NCBI RefSeq assembly: GCF_002002705.1
Contig: NZ_MUNS01000041.1
Location: 434,001 to 498,000 of the forward strand
DNA length: 64,000 nucleotides
Reading direction: 5' to 3'
DNA from: Polaromonas sp. C04
Lineage (GTDB): Bacteria; Pseudomonadota; Gammaproteobacteria; Burkholderiales; Burkholderiaceae_C
Part shown: positions 54,936 to 63,015 of the stretch, one piece after another
Numbering within the stretch: the stretch's first letter is position 1
Layout of the letters: every line of letters begins with the position of its first letter
The notes under the pieces: generated by a model
The model's input: the letters and a program-made list of their open reading frames with translations, nothing else
Told to the model about the DNA's origin: nothing
Database searches by the model: none
Program-made: the position numbers and the translations under genes

Positions 54936-55778
54936 TCAGCGGTTGTGCCGCTGCATGAACACCAGTTTCTCGAACAGGGTCACGTCCTGCTCGTTCTTGA
55001 GCAGCGCGCCCACCAGCGGGGGCACCGCCACCTTGTCTTCCTTGCTTTGCAGGGCTTCGAGCGGAATGTCCTCGGCCACCAGCAGCTTGAGCCAGTCGAG
55101 CAGCTCGCTGGTCGAAGGTTTTTTCTTCAGGCCCGGCAGGTTGCGCACGTCGTAGAAGGTTTTCATGGCGGCCGTGAGCAGCTCTTTCTTGAGGCCGGGG
55201 AAGTGCACGTCCACGATCAGCTTCATGGTGTCGGCGTCGGGGAACTTGATGTAGTGGAAGAAGCAGCGGCGCAGGAACGCATCGGGCAACTCCTTCTCGT
55301 TGTTCGAGGTGATGAACACCAGCGGGCGGTTTTTCGCGCGCACCAGTTCGCGCGTCTCGTAGCAATAGAACTCCATGCGGTCGATCTCGCGCAGCAGGTC
55401 GTTCGGGAACTCGATGTCGGCCTTGTCGATTTCGTCGATCAACAGCGCCACCGGCTCATCCGCCGTGAAGGCCTGCCACAACACGCCCCGAACGATGTAG
55501 TTGTGGATGTCCTTGACCTTCTCGTCGCCGAGCTGCGAGTCGCGCAGCCGACTGACCGCGTCGTACTCGTACAGGCCCTGTTGCGCCTTGGTCGTGGATT
55601 TGATGTGCCACTGCAGCAGCGGCATGTTCAGGGCCTGCGCCACTTCTTCGGCCAGCATGGTCTTGCCGGTGCCGGGTTCGCCCTTCACGAGCAGCGGGCG
55701 CTTGAGGGTGATGGACGCGTTGACGGCCAGCATCAGGTCCTGGGTGGCGACGTAGTTTTGGGAGCCTTGAAACTTCAT
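54936..55778 (-). CDS. MoxR-family AAA+ ATPase
   Basis: This 280-residue AAA+ protein has Walker A GEPGTGKTMLAEEVAQAL near residue 37, Walker B VALLIDEIDKADIEFPNDLLREIDRMEF near residue 108, and sensor segment PLVFITSNNEKELPDAFLRRCFFHYIKFPD near residue 148. MoxR proteins are chaperones that act with vWA proteins to mature enzymes or complexes. Here the vWA partner is downstream. It leads the minus-strand run ending in tamB. Confidence 0.94.
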   Translation of the reverse strand: MKFQGSQNYVATQDLMLAVNASITLKRPLLVKGEPGTGKTMLAEEVAQALNMPLLQWHIKSTTKAQQGLYEYDAVSRLRDSQLGDEKVKDIHNYIVRGVLWQAFTADEPVALLIDEIDKADIEFPNDLLREIDRMEFYCYETRELVRAKNRPLVFITSNNEKELPDAFLRRCFFHYIKFPDADTMKLIVDVHFPGLKKELLTAAMKTFYDVRNLPGLKKKPSTSELLDWLKLLVAEDIPLEALQSKEDKVAVPPLVGALLKNEQDVTLFEKLVFMQRHNR

Positions 55779-55880
55779 GGGGTGTGCCGGGGCGAAGGTG
55801 TTGAATGGGGGTGGAGCTTGTGCCGCATATAATCGTTCGCTGATTACAGGCCCGAATTCTTACTGGATTGTGCGCGAAAA

Positions 55881-56552
55881 ATGAACAAGTTGTTGACCGC
55901 CGTATTTGCCCTTGCTGTCGCTTGCGTGACCGCCACTGCCTCTGCCCAGGAAATCAAGGGCGATGCCGTGGCCGGCTCGAAAAAGGTGGCCATGTGCGTT
56001 GGCTGCCATGGCATTGCGGGCTACAAGACCAGCTTCCCCGAGGTCTATCAGGTTCCGAAGATCGCAGGGCAGGGTGCCCAGTACATCGTGTCCGCCTTGA
56101 ATCAGTACAAAAAAGGCGACCGCAAATTTCCCAGCATGCGCGCCATCGCAGCGTCGCTGAGTGACCAGGACATCGCCGATGTGGCGGCTTACTACAGCAC
56201 GCTGGGTGTGGTGGCCGGCGCCACACTGCCCGACAAACCCAGCATTGAACCCAGCCCGAAAGTGGCGGCTATCCTGGCCAAGGCCAATTGCATTGCCTGC
56301 CATGGCGCCAATTTTGCCAAGCCCATCGATCCGACCTACCCGCAGCTCGCCGGACAGCATGCCAGCTACCTGTACGTGGCCCTGAAGGAGTACAAGGAGG
56401 GCAACAACAACCCCCACTTCGGCCGCGCCAACGCCATCATGGCAGGCATTGCCAAGCAGTTTTCCGATGCCGACCTCAAGGCGGTGGCGGAATACGTGGG
56501 CTCCCTCGACGGCGACATCAAGACGGTGTCGGAATCCAGATTCATCAAGTAG
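55881..56552 (+). CDS. Dihaem cytochrome c4
   Basis: This 223-residue periplasmic protein has a signal peptide (NKLLTAVFALAVACVTATASAQ) and two haem c motifs: MCVGCHG near residue 37 and NCIACHG near residue 138. Axial methionines are likely in KFPSMRAIAASLSDQ and NAIMAGIAKQFSD. Cytochrome c4 carries electrons between the bc1 complex and terminal oxidases. The gene is divergent from moxR and followed by a strong terminator. Confidence 0.95.
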   Translation: MNKLLTAVFALAVACVTATASAQEIKGDAVAGSKKVAMCVGCHGIAGYKTSFPEVYQVPKIAGQGAQYIVSALNQYKKGDRKFPSMRAIAASLSDQDIADVAAYYSTLGVVAGATLPDKPSIEPSPKVAAILAKANCIACHGANFAKPIDPTYPQLAGQHASYLYVALKEYKEGNNNPHFGRANAIMAGIAKQFSDADLKAVAEYVGSLDGDIKTVSESRFIK

Positions 56553-56569
56553 CCGCGTCCCGCCGTCAG

Positions 56570-56597
56570 AAAAAAGCCCGCAGTAGCGGGCTTTTTT
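56570..56597 (+). terminator. Rho-independent terminator after cytochrome c4
   Basis: AAAAAAGCCCGC, a 4-nt loop (agta) and GCGGGCTTTTTT form a strong symmetric hairpin with A and T runs on both sides. It lies 17 bp after the stop codon. Confidence 0.93.
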
Positions 56598-56733
56598 ACG
56601 GGTCATCGTTGACCCCCGCTCCTGCCCTTCCCCCCAAAAGGGGAGGGAGTCAGGTCCGGCGGTTCTCTCAAGTGCCGCGCGGTCTTGCTCTTGCCCCTTC
56701 ACCCTCTGGGGGAAGGCGGGGATGGGGGCCGGA

Positions 56734-57168
56734 CTAATCCCGGGTCGCGCGCCGCTGCACGCAGTCGATATAGGCCGCGCCATCGGGGGGGCGGCCCGAA
56801 CGCTGGCTCTCCCACATCATCCGGCCCAGGCATTCCATGGCCTCGTGGTGCGCGTCGTGCAGAGACTGGCGCCGCCGGCTGAGCAGCTCCACCGCCTGGC
56901 GGATGCCGCGCGGCTGGTCGATGGAGCACTGCTCGCTGATCGACAGGTGCATCGACAAATGCAGGAACGGGTTGCTCTTGCCGCCTTCCACGTCGTAGGT
57001 TTTCTCCAGCGCGGCATCGGCATCGGCCAGGTCGGCATGGTACTCGGGATGCTCGTCGATCCACTGGCTTGCTATGATTTCAATAGCTTCCAGTGCATGT
57101 CCCTGCAGGGCTTTGGCATAAACCGAGCAAAAGAAACGGCGGACATCGGCTTGGGACGGGCTGAACAT
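56734..57168 (-). CDS. DUF1841 family protein
   Basis: The ATG at 57166-57168 gives 144 residues: MFSPSQADVRRFFCSVYAKALQGHALEAIEIIASQWIDEHPEYHADLADADAAL. The rest is HPFLHLSMHLSISEQCSIDQPRGIRQAVELL, the DUF1841 core. The function is unknown. A repeat copy lies in the N-terminal codons, encoding about HALEAIEIIAS, with an internal stem reading GCTATGATTTCAATAGC. Confidence 0.85.
   Translation of the reverse strand: MFSPSQADVRRFFCSVYAKALQGHALEAIEIIASQWIDEHPEYHADLADADAALEKTYDVEGGKSNPFLHLSMHLSISEQCSIDQPRGIRQAVELLSRRRQSLHDAHHEAMECLGRMMWESQRSGRPPDGAAYIDCVQRRATRD
57068..57115. repeat. Two-stem repeat embedded in the DUF1841 gene
   Basis: Stem B GCTATgatttcaATAGC is at 57071-57087, and after about 20 nt the remnant GGGCT (57108-57112) marks stem A. 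It encodes about residues 19-33 of the protein. The order is stem B then stem A. Confidence 0.6.
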
Positions 57169-57271
57169 GGGCAAAGCGTATCACGCACGAAGGCCCGGCG
57201 GCCGGCGCCATGACGCGCGGGTTTGCGGTTACCCTTGCCAGCTACCCCAACAACAAAACGAGGAGCTTCAA

Positions 57272-57493
57272 ATGAACGTGGCGCGTATCGCAGGTATCGT
57301 CTTGATCGTGGCAGGTGTCGCGGGTCTTCTGTGGGGCGGCTTCAGCTACAACCAGGACACCACGGCGGCCAAGCTCGGCCCCTTGCAGCTGACGGTCAAG
57401 GAGCAAAAGACCGTCGATATTCCCAAGTGGCTGAGCCTGGGCGCGATTGCGCTCGGCGCCATCGTGCTGGTGCTGGGCGCGCGCAAGCCCTGA
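57272..57493 (+). CDS. DUF3185-like small membrane protein
   Basis: The ATG at 57272 with AGGAG ribosome site gives 73 residues: MNVARIAGIVLIVAGVAGLLWGGFSYNQ, a short periplasmic loop with TAAKLGPLQLTVKEQKTVDIPKW, and a second helix LSLGAIALGAIVLVLGARKP. This is the two-helix DUF3185 form, function unknown. It is convergent with the IclR gene. Confidence 0.85.
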   Translation: MNVARIAGIVLIVAGVAGLLWGGFSYNQDTTAAKLGPLQLTVKEQKTVDIPKWLSLGAIALGAIVLVLGARKP

Positions 57494-57512
57494 CCCCCGG
57501 CGGCCTGGACGT

Positions 57513-58316
57513 TCAGGCGCGCCGGCTGCTGAGCAGGCGCGAGATCGCCTGGGCCGCTTCCAGCAGGGCCGGGCGCATGCTGTCCTGCATCACGCGCGCA
57601 GAGGTCCGGTTCGCCTGACCGCTGATGTTCAGCGCCGCGACCGTGCGGCCGGCCTGGTTGGTGATGGGCGCCGCGATGGAGATCAATCCCTCTTCGAGCT
57701 CCTGGTTCACCAGACACCAGCCCTGCCGGCGCGCCTGGTCGATTTGCGCCAGCACGTCGTCGATGTCGGTCAGCGTGTGCCGGGTCAGTGGCTGGATCTT
57801 CGAGGCGGCCAGAATCTTGCGCACCTGCGCCTGTGGCGCATCGGCCAGCAGCATGCGCCCCATAGAGGTGCAATAGGCCGGCAGGCGCGAGCCCACGCCG
57901 AGCGAAATGCTCATGATCTTGTGCGTCGATACGCGCAGCACATACACGATGTCGGTGCTTTCCAGCACGGCGGCAGAGCTGGACTCCTTGATCTGCTCCA
58001 CCAGGCCTTCCATCACCGGCTCGGCCAGGTTCCAGATCGGCATCGACGACAGGTAAGCAAAGCCGAGGTCGAGAATGCGCGGCGTCAGGCTGAAATATTT
58101 GCCGTCGGTCTCCACATAACCCAGGGTCAAAAGCGTGAGCAAGATGCGCCGCGCCCCGGCGCGCGTGAGCCCGCTGCGCGCGGCGACCTCGGTCAGCGTC
58201 TGCTGCGGCGCCTGCGCGCTGAACGAGCGGATCACCTCCAGCCCGCGCGCGAACGACTGCACATAGCTGTCGCCGGGCTGCGGTGTTTTCGCGGCGGCGG
58301 ATTGAGTGGTTGCCAT
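57513..58316 (-). CDS. IclR-family transcriptional regulator (PcaR/PobR-like)
   Basis: This 267-residue regulator has an N-terminal helix-turn-helix (SYVQSFARGLEVIRSFSAQAPQQTLTEVAARSGLTRAGARRILLTLLTLGYVE) and a C-terminal IclR effector domain (SRLPAYCTSMGRMLLADAP). Its divergent placement before pcaIJF makes it the likely regulator of those genes, probably responding to beta-ketoadipate or a related acid, as PcaR does. Palindromic sites lie in the intergenic region. Confidence 0.92.
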   Translation of the reverse strand: MATTQSAAAKTPQPGDSYVQSFARGLEVIRSFSAQAPQQTLTEVAARSGLTRAGARRILLTLLTLGYVETDGKYFSLTPRILDLGFAYLSSMPIWNLAEPVMEGLVEQIKESSSAAVLESTDIVYVLRVSTHKIMSISLGVGSRLPAYCTSMGRMLLADAPQAQVRKILAASKIQPLTRHTLTDIDDVLAQIDQARRQGWCLVNQELEEGLISIAAPITNQAGRTVAALNISGQANRTSARVMQDSMRPALLEAAQAISRLLSSRRA

Positions 58317-58339
58317 GCTCGTGTAAATCTCCTAGAATT

Positions 58340-58378
58340 CATTATACGAACACTTGTTCTTATTATGAACAAATAATG
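58340..58378. promoter_or_regulatory. Nested inverted repeats, candidate IclR/PcaR operator
   Basis: TTGTTC (58354-58359) and GAACAA (58367-58372) are 6-bp arms around 7 nt. GAACA-ct-TGTTC (58348-58359) overlaps them, and CATTAT (58340-58345) with ATAATG (58373-58378) forms an outer pair. The AT-rich block is distinct from its GC-rich surroundings and lies in the gap between the IclR gene and pcaI, so it probably controls both. Confidence 0.65.
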
Positions 58379-58446
58379 AGCCCTCTCGCCAGATTGGCGA
58401 AGCGGGTCAGACCGGCCACCCTTATTCCCTGTTTTGGAGATTTTTC

Positions 58447-59151
58447 TTGATCAACAAGATTGCTGCCTCTGTGGCCGACGCGCTGGCGGATGTGCAAGAC
58501 GGCGCCACCGTCATGATTGGCGGCTTCGGCACGGCCGGCATTCCCGATGAACTCATCAACGGCCTGATCGCGCAGGGCGCGAAGGATCTGACCGTGGTCA
58601 ACAACAACGCCGGCAATGCCGACGTCGGGCTGGCGGCGCTGCTCAAGGCGGGCCGCGTGCGCAAGGTCATCTGCAGCTTTCCGCGCCAGGCCGACTCGTA
58701 TGTGTTCGACGCGCTGTACCGCAGTGGCAAACTCGAACTCGAACTGGTGCCGCAGGGCAACCTGGCCGAGCGCATCCGCGCGGCGGGCGCGGGCATCGGC
58801 GCCTTCTTCACGCCCACGGGCTACGGCACCGAGCTCGCCAAGGGCAAGGAAACCCGCGAGATCAACGGCAAGCACTACGTGCTGGAGCTGCCTATCTACG
58901 GCGATGTGGCCCTGATCAAGGCCGAACGCGGCGACCGCTGGGGCAACCTGACCTACCGCAAGGCCGCGCGCAATTTCGGCCCGGTGATGGCGACCGCCGC
59001 GAAGAAAACCGTGGCCACGGTGCACGAGATTGTCGAGCTGGGCGAGTTGAATCCGGAGCATATCGTGACGCCCGGCATCTTCGTGCACCAGATCGTGAAG
59101 ATCGACCGCGTCGCGACGCAGGCCGGCGGCTTCAAGCAGGCCGTGGCGTGA
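58447..59151 (+). CDS. pcaI: 3-oxoadipate CoA-transferase subunit A PcaI
   Basis: This 234-residue subunit of the CoA transferase starts with a TTG (MINKIAASVADALADVQDG), a GGAG ribosome site lying about 7 nt upstream. The CoA-binding segment VMIGGFGTAGIPDELINGLI is near residue 23. With PcaJ it moves CoA from succinyl-CoA to beta-ketoadipate. It is the first gene of pcaIJF. Confidence 0.95.
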   Translation: MINKIAASVADALADVQDGATVMIGGFGTAGIPDELINGLIAQGAKDLTVVNNNAGNADVGLAALLKAGRVRKVICSFPRQADSYVFDALYRSGKLELELVPQGNLAERIRAAGAGIGAFFTPTGYGTELAKGKETREINGKHYVLELPIYGDVALIKAERGDRWGNLTYRKAARNFGPVMATAAKKTVATVHEIVELGELNPEHIVTPGIFVHQIVKIDRVATQAGGFKQAVA

Positions 59152-59164
59152 ACATCCTCCATCC

Positions 59165-59225
59165 ATATATGAATCAAATCGGCCTGTAGCCCAAAGAGAA
59201 TCCGCATGAGTAGCTATCAAAAACG
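59165..59225. repeat. Two-stem repeat overlapping the pcaJ start
   Basis: ATCAAATCGGCCTGTAGCCC (stem A flank, 59173-59192) is followed by AAAGAGA and the pcaJ ATG. TAGCTATCAAAA (about 59211-59222) is a stem B remnant that encodes pcaJ codons 3-6. The left flank closely matches the copies at 3.4 kb and 23.2 kb on the opposite strand. Confidence 0.7.
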
Positions 59226-59850
59226 CAGCAAAGACCAGCTCGCCGCGCGCGTGGCGCAAGACATTGACGAAGGCGCCACGGTGAATCTCGGCATCGGCAT
59301 GCCGACGCTGGTGGCCAACCACATCCCCGCCAGCCGCGAGGTCATCCTGCACAGCGAGAACGGCATTCTCGGCATGGGCCCGGCGCCAGCCGCAGGTGAG
59401 GAAGACTACGACCTGATCAACGCCGGCAAGCAGCCGGTCACGCTGCTGCCCGGCGGCGCGTTCTTCCACCATGCCGACAGCTTTGCCATGATGCGCGGCG
59501 GCCATCTGGACATCTGCGTGCTGGGCGCGTTCCAGGTCAGCGCCACGGGCGACCTGGCGAACTGGCACACCGGCGCGCCCGACGCCATCCCCGCCGTCGG
59601 CGGCGCGATGGACCTGGCGATTGGCGCGCGCCAGACCTGGGTCATGATGGACCTGCTCACCAAAAAGGGCGAGAGCAAGATCGTCAAAACCTGCACCTAT
59701 CCGCTGACCGGCATCGCCTGCGTGAAACGGATTTACTCCGAACTCGCCACGCTGGCCTGCACGCCGCAGGGCCTCAAACTGATTGATAAAGTCGAAGGCC
59801 TGGCGCACACCGAGCTCGAAAAGCTGGTCGGCCTTTCCATCCAGCCCTAA
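59206..59850 (+). CDS. pcaJ: 3-oxoadipate CoA-transferase subunit B PcaJ
   Basis: This 214-residue subunit carries the catalytic glutamate in VILHSENGILGMGPAP near residue 50. Other family segments are LLPGGAFFHHADSFAMMRGGHLDICVLGAFQV and MDLAIGARQTWVMMDLL. The ATG follows AAAGAGA. The ribosome site and first codons (MSSYQKRS) lie in a repeat copy. Confidence 0.96.
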   Translation: MSSYQKRSKDQLAARVAQDIDEGATVNLGIGMPTLVANHIPASREVILHSENGILGMGPAPAAGEEDYDLINAGKQPVTLLPGGAFFHHADSFAMMRGGHLDICVLGAFQVSATGDLANWHTGAPDAIPAVGGAMDLAIGARQTWVMMDLLTKKGESKIVKTCTYPLTGIACVKRIYSELATLACTPQGLKLIDKVEGLAHTELEKLVGLSIQP

Positions 59851-59868
59851 CCCAACCAGGAGATCCCC

Positions 59869-61074
59869 ATGTCAAACCAGGCCTTCATCTGCGACGCCAT
59901 CCGCACCCCCTTTGGCCGCTACGGCGGCGCCCTCTGCAGCGTGCGCACCGATGACCTCGGCGCGATTCCCTTGAAGGCGCTGATGGCGCGTAACCCGACG
60001 GTGGACTGGCAGGCCGTCACTGATGTCCTCTATGGCTGCGCGAATCAGGCCGGTGAAGACAACCGCAACGTGGCGCGCATGGCCAGCCTGCTGGCCGGCT
60101 TGCCGATCGAGCTGCCGGGCGCCACCATCAACCGCCTGTGCGGCTCCGGGCTCGACGCGCTGGGCAGCGCGGCGCGCGCCATCAAGGCGGGCGAGGCTTC
60201 GCTGATGATTGCCGGCGGCGTCGAGAGCATGAGCCGCGCGCCCTTCGTCATGCCCAAAGCCGAGAGCGCCTTCAGCCGCGCCAACGCGGTGTACGACACG
60301 ACCATCGGCTGGCGCTTCGTCAACAAGCTGATGAAGGCGCAATACGGCGTGGACTCGATGCCCGAGACGGCGGAGAACGTCGCCACCGATTACAAGATCA
60401 GCCGCCAGGACCAGGACAAGATGGCGCTGGCCTCGCAGCTCAAGGCCGTGGCGGCGCAAAAGTCGGGCTATTTCGACGCCGAGATCACCCCCGTAACCAT
60501 AGCCCAGAAAAAGGGCGACCCGGTCGTGGTGAGCCGCGACGAGCACCCGCGTGACACCTCGATGGAGGTGCTGGCCAAACTCAAACCCATCGTGCGTGCC
60601 GACGGCACCATCACCGCGGGCAACGCCAGCGGCGTCAACGACGGCGCCTGCGCGCTGCTGCTGGCCGACGAGGCCGGCGCCGCCAAATATGGCCTCACGC
60701 CCAAGGCCCGCGTGGTCGGCATGGCCACGGCCGGCGTGGCCCCGCGCATCATGGGCATGGGCCCCGCGCCGGCCTCGCAAAAGGTGCTGGCCTTGAGCGG
60801 CCTGACCATCGCGCAGATGGACGTGATCGAACTCAACGAAGCCTTCGCCGCGCAGGGCCTGGCGGTGCTGCGCCAGCTCGGCGTGCCCGACGACGACCCG
60901 CGCGTCAACCCGAACGGCGGCGCCATTGCGCTGGGCCATCCGCTCGGCGCCTCCGGGGCGCGCCTGGCGACCACGGCCGTCAACCAGCTGGTCAAGAGCG
61001 GTGGCCGCTACGCGCTGTGCACCATGTGCATCGGCGTGGGGCAGGGCATTGCGGTGATCCTGGAGCGGGTCTGA
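59869..61074 (+). CDS. pcaF: 3-oxoadipyl-CoA thiolase PcaF
   Basis: This 401-residue thiolase cleaves beta-ketoadipyl-CoA to acetyl-CoA and succinyl-CoA. The nucleophilic Cys is in TINRLCGSGLDALGSAAR near residue 90. NPNGGAIALGHPLGASGARL near 350 has the catalytic His, and CTMCIGVGQGIAV near 386 the second Cys. It ends the pcaIJF operon; PaaJ-like thiolases share this sequence, so it may also serve the phenylacetate pathway. Confidence 0.95.
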   Translation: MSNQAFICDAIRTPFGRYGGALCSVRTDDLGAIPLKALMARNPTVDWQAVTDVLYGCANQAGEDNRNVARMASLLAGLPIELPGATINRLCGSGLDALGSAARAIKAGEASLMIAGGVESMSRAPFVMPKAESAFSRANAVYDTTIGWRFVNKLMKAQYGVDSMPETAENVATDYKISRQDQDKMALASQLKAVAAQKSGYFDAEITPVTIAQKKGDPVVVSRDEHPRDTSMEVLAKLKPIVRADGTITAGNASGVNDGACALLLADEAGAAKYGLTPKARVVGMATAGVAPRIMGMGPAPASQKVLALSGLTIAQMDVIELNEAFAAQGLAVLRQLGVPDDDPRVNPNGGAIALGHPLGASGARLATTAVNQLVKSGGRYALCTMCIGVGQGIAVILERV

Positions 61075-61097
61075 GCCGACGCGCAACGAGAGATTGG

Positions 61098-61162
61098 CGT
61101 TGCTCTTAATTCAGGAGCAATAAGCCAAGGTGGCGTATGGGCTGCAGTGTGATTTGGTTTGA
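61098..61162. repeat. Two-stem repeat, degenerate copy between pcaF and kef
   Basis: A weak stem B (TTGCTCTTAATTCAGGAGCAA, 61099-61119) is followed by about 20 nt and GGGCTGCAGTGTG (61140-61152), then ATTTGGTTTGAATTC. The flank read on the minus strand matches the AAATCnnnCTGCAGCCC form. It lies between convergent genes. Confidence 0.6.
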
Positions 61163-61167
61163 ATTCT

Positions 61168-63015
61168 TCAACTGCCAGCCACCCCTTGCACCTCACGCTG
61201 CGCCTGTTGCTCGCGCTGTGCCTGCTGCTCGCGCTCCGCGGCCAGCTGTTCCTCGAACTGCTGGCGCCCGCGCTTGACCACCGCGATCAGCTTGGCGCGG
61301 TCCTTGTAGTACGGGTGCATCTCTTCGAACAGCGCCAGGTTGTGCTGGCGAAAACGCCGGGCGCTCTGGCGCGCCGCCTCTGAAGTCTGGCCCAGCAGCT
61401 CCAGCACGGTGCGCGCGCTGCGCAGGCTGGACTCGAACAGCTCGCGCTCGACCCGCATCACGCCGCGGTCGCGCAACTGGTTCCAGTGCGTGACGTCTCT
61501 GGCCCTGGCCACCAGCTCCAGATGCGGGAAGTGTTCGTGCACCAGATCGACGATTTCCAGCGACTGCTCCACGCCATCGACCGCCAGCACGAAAATCTTC
61601 GCCTGGGCCGCGCCGGCGGTGCGCAGCAGGTCGAGCCGGGTCGCGTCGCCGTAGAACACCTTGGAGCCGAACGCGCGCGCCGCCTCGATCATCTCGGCAT
61701 CGTGGTCCAGCACGGTGGCGGGGATGCCTTCGGCGGCCAGCACGCGCCCGACGATCTGCCCGTAGCGGCCGAAGCCCGCGATGATGATGGGCGCGTTCTG
61801 CGGCTCCGAGATTTCTTCCAGCACCGGCACATTGCAGTTCGCGTAGCGCGGCAGCAGCCATTTGTCGACAGCCACCAGCAATAGCGGGCTGATCAGCATC
61901 GACAGCGCCACGGCGCCGATCAGGAGCGACGCCGTCTCGGGTGGAAACACGTTCGCGCCGGCCGCGGCCTGGAACACGACAAAGGCAAACTCGCCGCCCT
62001 GCGCCAGAAGGAGCGTGAACACCGGGCGCTCCTGGAACGGCACGTCCATGGCGTGCGCCAGCGCATAAATCACGACCAGCTTGAGCGCCAGAAAGCCGAA
62101 CAGGATGGCCGCCATCAAGTCTGGCGATCTGATGAGCACGCCAAAGTCGATGCTCATGCCCACCGCCATGAAGAACAGCCCGAGCAGCAGGCCCTTGAAT
62201 GGTTCGAGGTCGGTTTCGAGTTCGCGCCGGTACTCGCTCTCGGCCAGCAGCACGCCGGCCAGAAAGGCGCCCAGCGCCATGGACAGGCCGACGAACTGCA
62301 TCAGGGCCGCGATGCCGACGACCAGCAGCAGCGAGGCTGCAGTAAAAATCTCGGGCGTCTCGCTGCGTGCGATCCAGCGCAAGAGCGGGCGCAGCAGCAG
62401 CCGGCCGCCGAGGATGATGCCGCCGATAACTGTTACTATTTTGATAGCTTCCAGAGCACGATGAGTCGCGACCACAGCCTCGTTCGGCTCCGTTACCACG
62501 GCGAGCAGCGGCAGCAGCGCCAGGATCGGGATGGCAGCCACGTCCTGAAATAGCAGGATGGAGAAACCGGCCTGCCCGCTGGTGGTGCGCAGCAGGTTGC
62601 GCTCGCCCATCACCTGCAGCGCAATCGCCGTGCTGGACAGCGCCAGTCCCAGCCCGATCACCACGGCCGTCTGCCAGCGTACGCCGAAGGCCACGGCCGT
62701 GGCGCCGATGGCCAGCGCACAAATCAGCACCTGGGCGCTGCCCCAGCCGAAGATTGGGCGGCGCAGGCTCCACAGGCGATCCGGTTCGAGTTCCAGCCCG
62801 ACCAGGAACAGCATCAGCACCACGCCGAATTGGGCAAAGCCCAGGATGTCCTGCACATTCGTCACCAGCCCCAGTCCCCAGGGACCGATGGCAATGCCCG
62901 CGACCAGGTAACCGATGATGGCGCCCAGGCCAAGCGCCCGCGACAGCGGCACCACGATGACGGCGGCGGCCAGGTAGATGAAGCTGTTGGTGAGCCAGGC
63001 GGGCGCGTGTTCCAT
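61168..63015 (-). CDS. CPA2-family cation:proton antiporter with TrkA-N domain (Kef-type)
   Basis: This 615-residue protein has about twelve membrane segments with conserved sequences GAIIGYLVAGIAIGPWGL, FLVGLELEPDRLW, GLALSSTAIALQVM and FQDVAAIPILALLPL. The TrkA-N Rossmann domain near residue 410 has PIIIAGFGRYGQIVGRVLA and TVLDHDAEMIEAARAFGSKVFYGDATRLDLL. KefB/KefC-type antiporters exchange potassium for protons under glutathione control. The C-terminus is an acidic/Gln-rich repeat (REQQAQREQQAQRE). A repeat copy encodes about HRALEAIKIVTV. Confidence 0.92.
   Translation of the reverse strand: MEHAPAWLTNSFIYLAAAVIVVPLSRALGLGAIIGYLVAGIAIGPWGLGLVTNVQDILGFAQFGVVLMLFLVGLELEPDRLWSLRRPIFGWGSAQVLICALAIGATAVAFGVRWQTAVVIGLGLALSSTAIALQVMGERNLLRTTSGQAGFSILLFQDVAAIPILALLPLLAVVTEPNEAVVATHRALEAIKIVTVIGGIILGGRLLLRPLLRWIARSETPEIFTAASLLLVVGIAALMQFVGLSMALGAFLAGVLLAESEYRRELETDLEPFKGLLLGLFFMAVGMSIDFGVLIRSPDLMAAILFGFLALKLVVIYALAHAMDVPFQERPVFTLLLAQGGEFAFVVFQAAAGANVFPPETASLLIGAVALSMLISPLLLVAVDKWLLPRYANCNVPVLEEISEPQNAPIIIAGFGRYGQIVGRVLAAEGIPATVLDHDAEMIEAARAFGSKVFYGDATRLDLLRTAGAAQAKIFVLAVDGVEQSLEIVDLVHEHFPHLELVARARDVTHWNQLRDRGVMRVERELFESSLRSARTVLELLGQTSEAARQSARRFRQHNLALFEEMHPYYKDRAKLIAVVKRGRQQFEEQLAAEREQQAQREQQAQREVQGVAGS
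62430..62460. repeat. Single-stem repeat embedded in the Kef gene
   Basis: ACTATTTTGATAGC (62435-62448) differs from the perfect stem B (GCTATTTTGATAGC) at the first base only. On the coding strand it reads about AIKIV. The flanking TTCCAGAGCA resembles the TTCCAGTGCA next to the DUF1841 copy. Confidence 0.65.

Noticed and set aside
56600-56733. A gene in the gap after cytochrome c4
   Set aside because: The region is GC-rich low-complexity sequence with no start, ribosome site or conserved frame.
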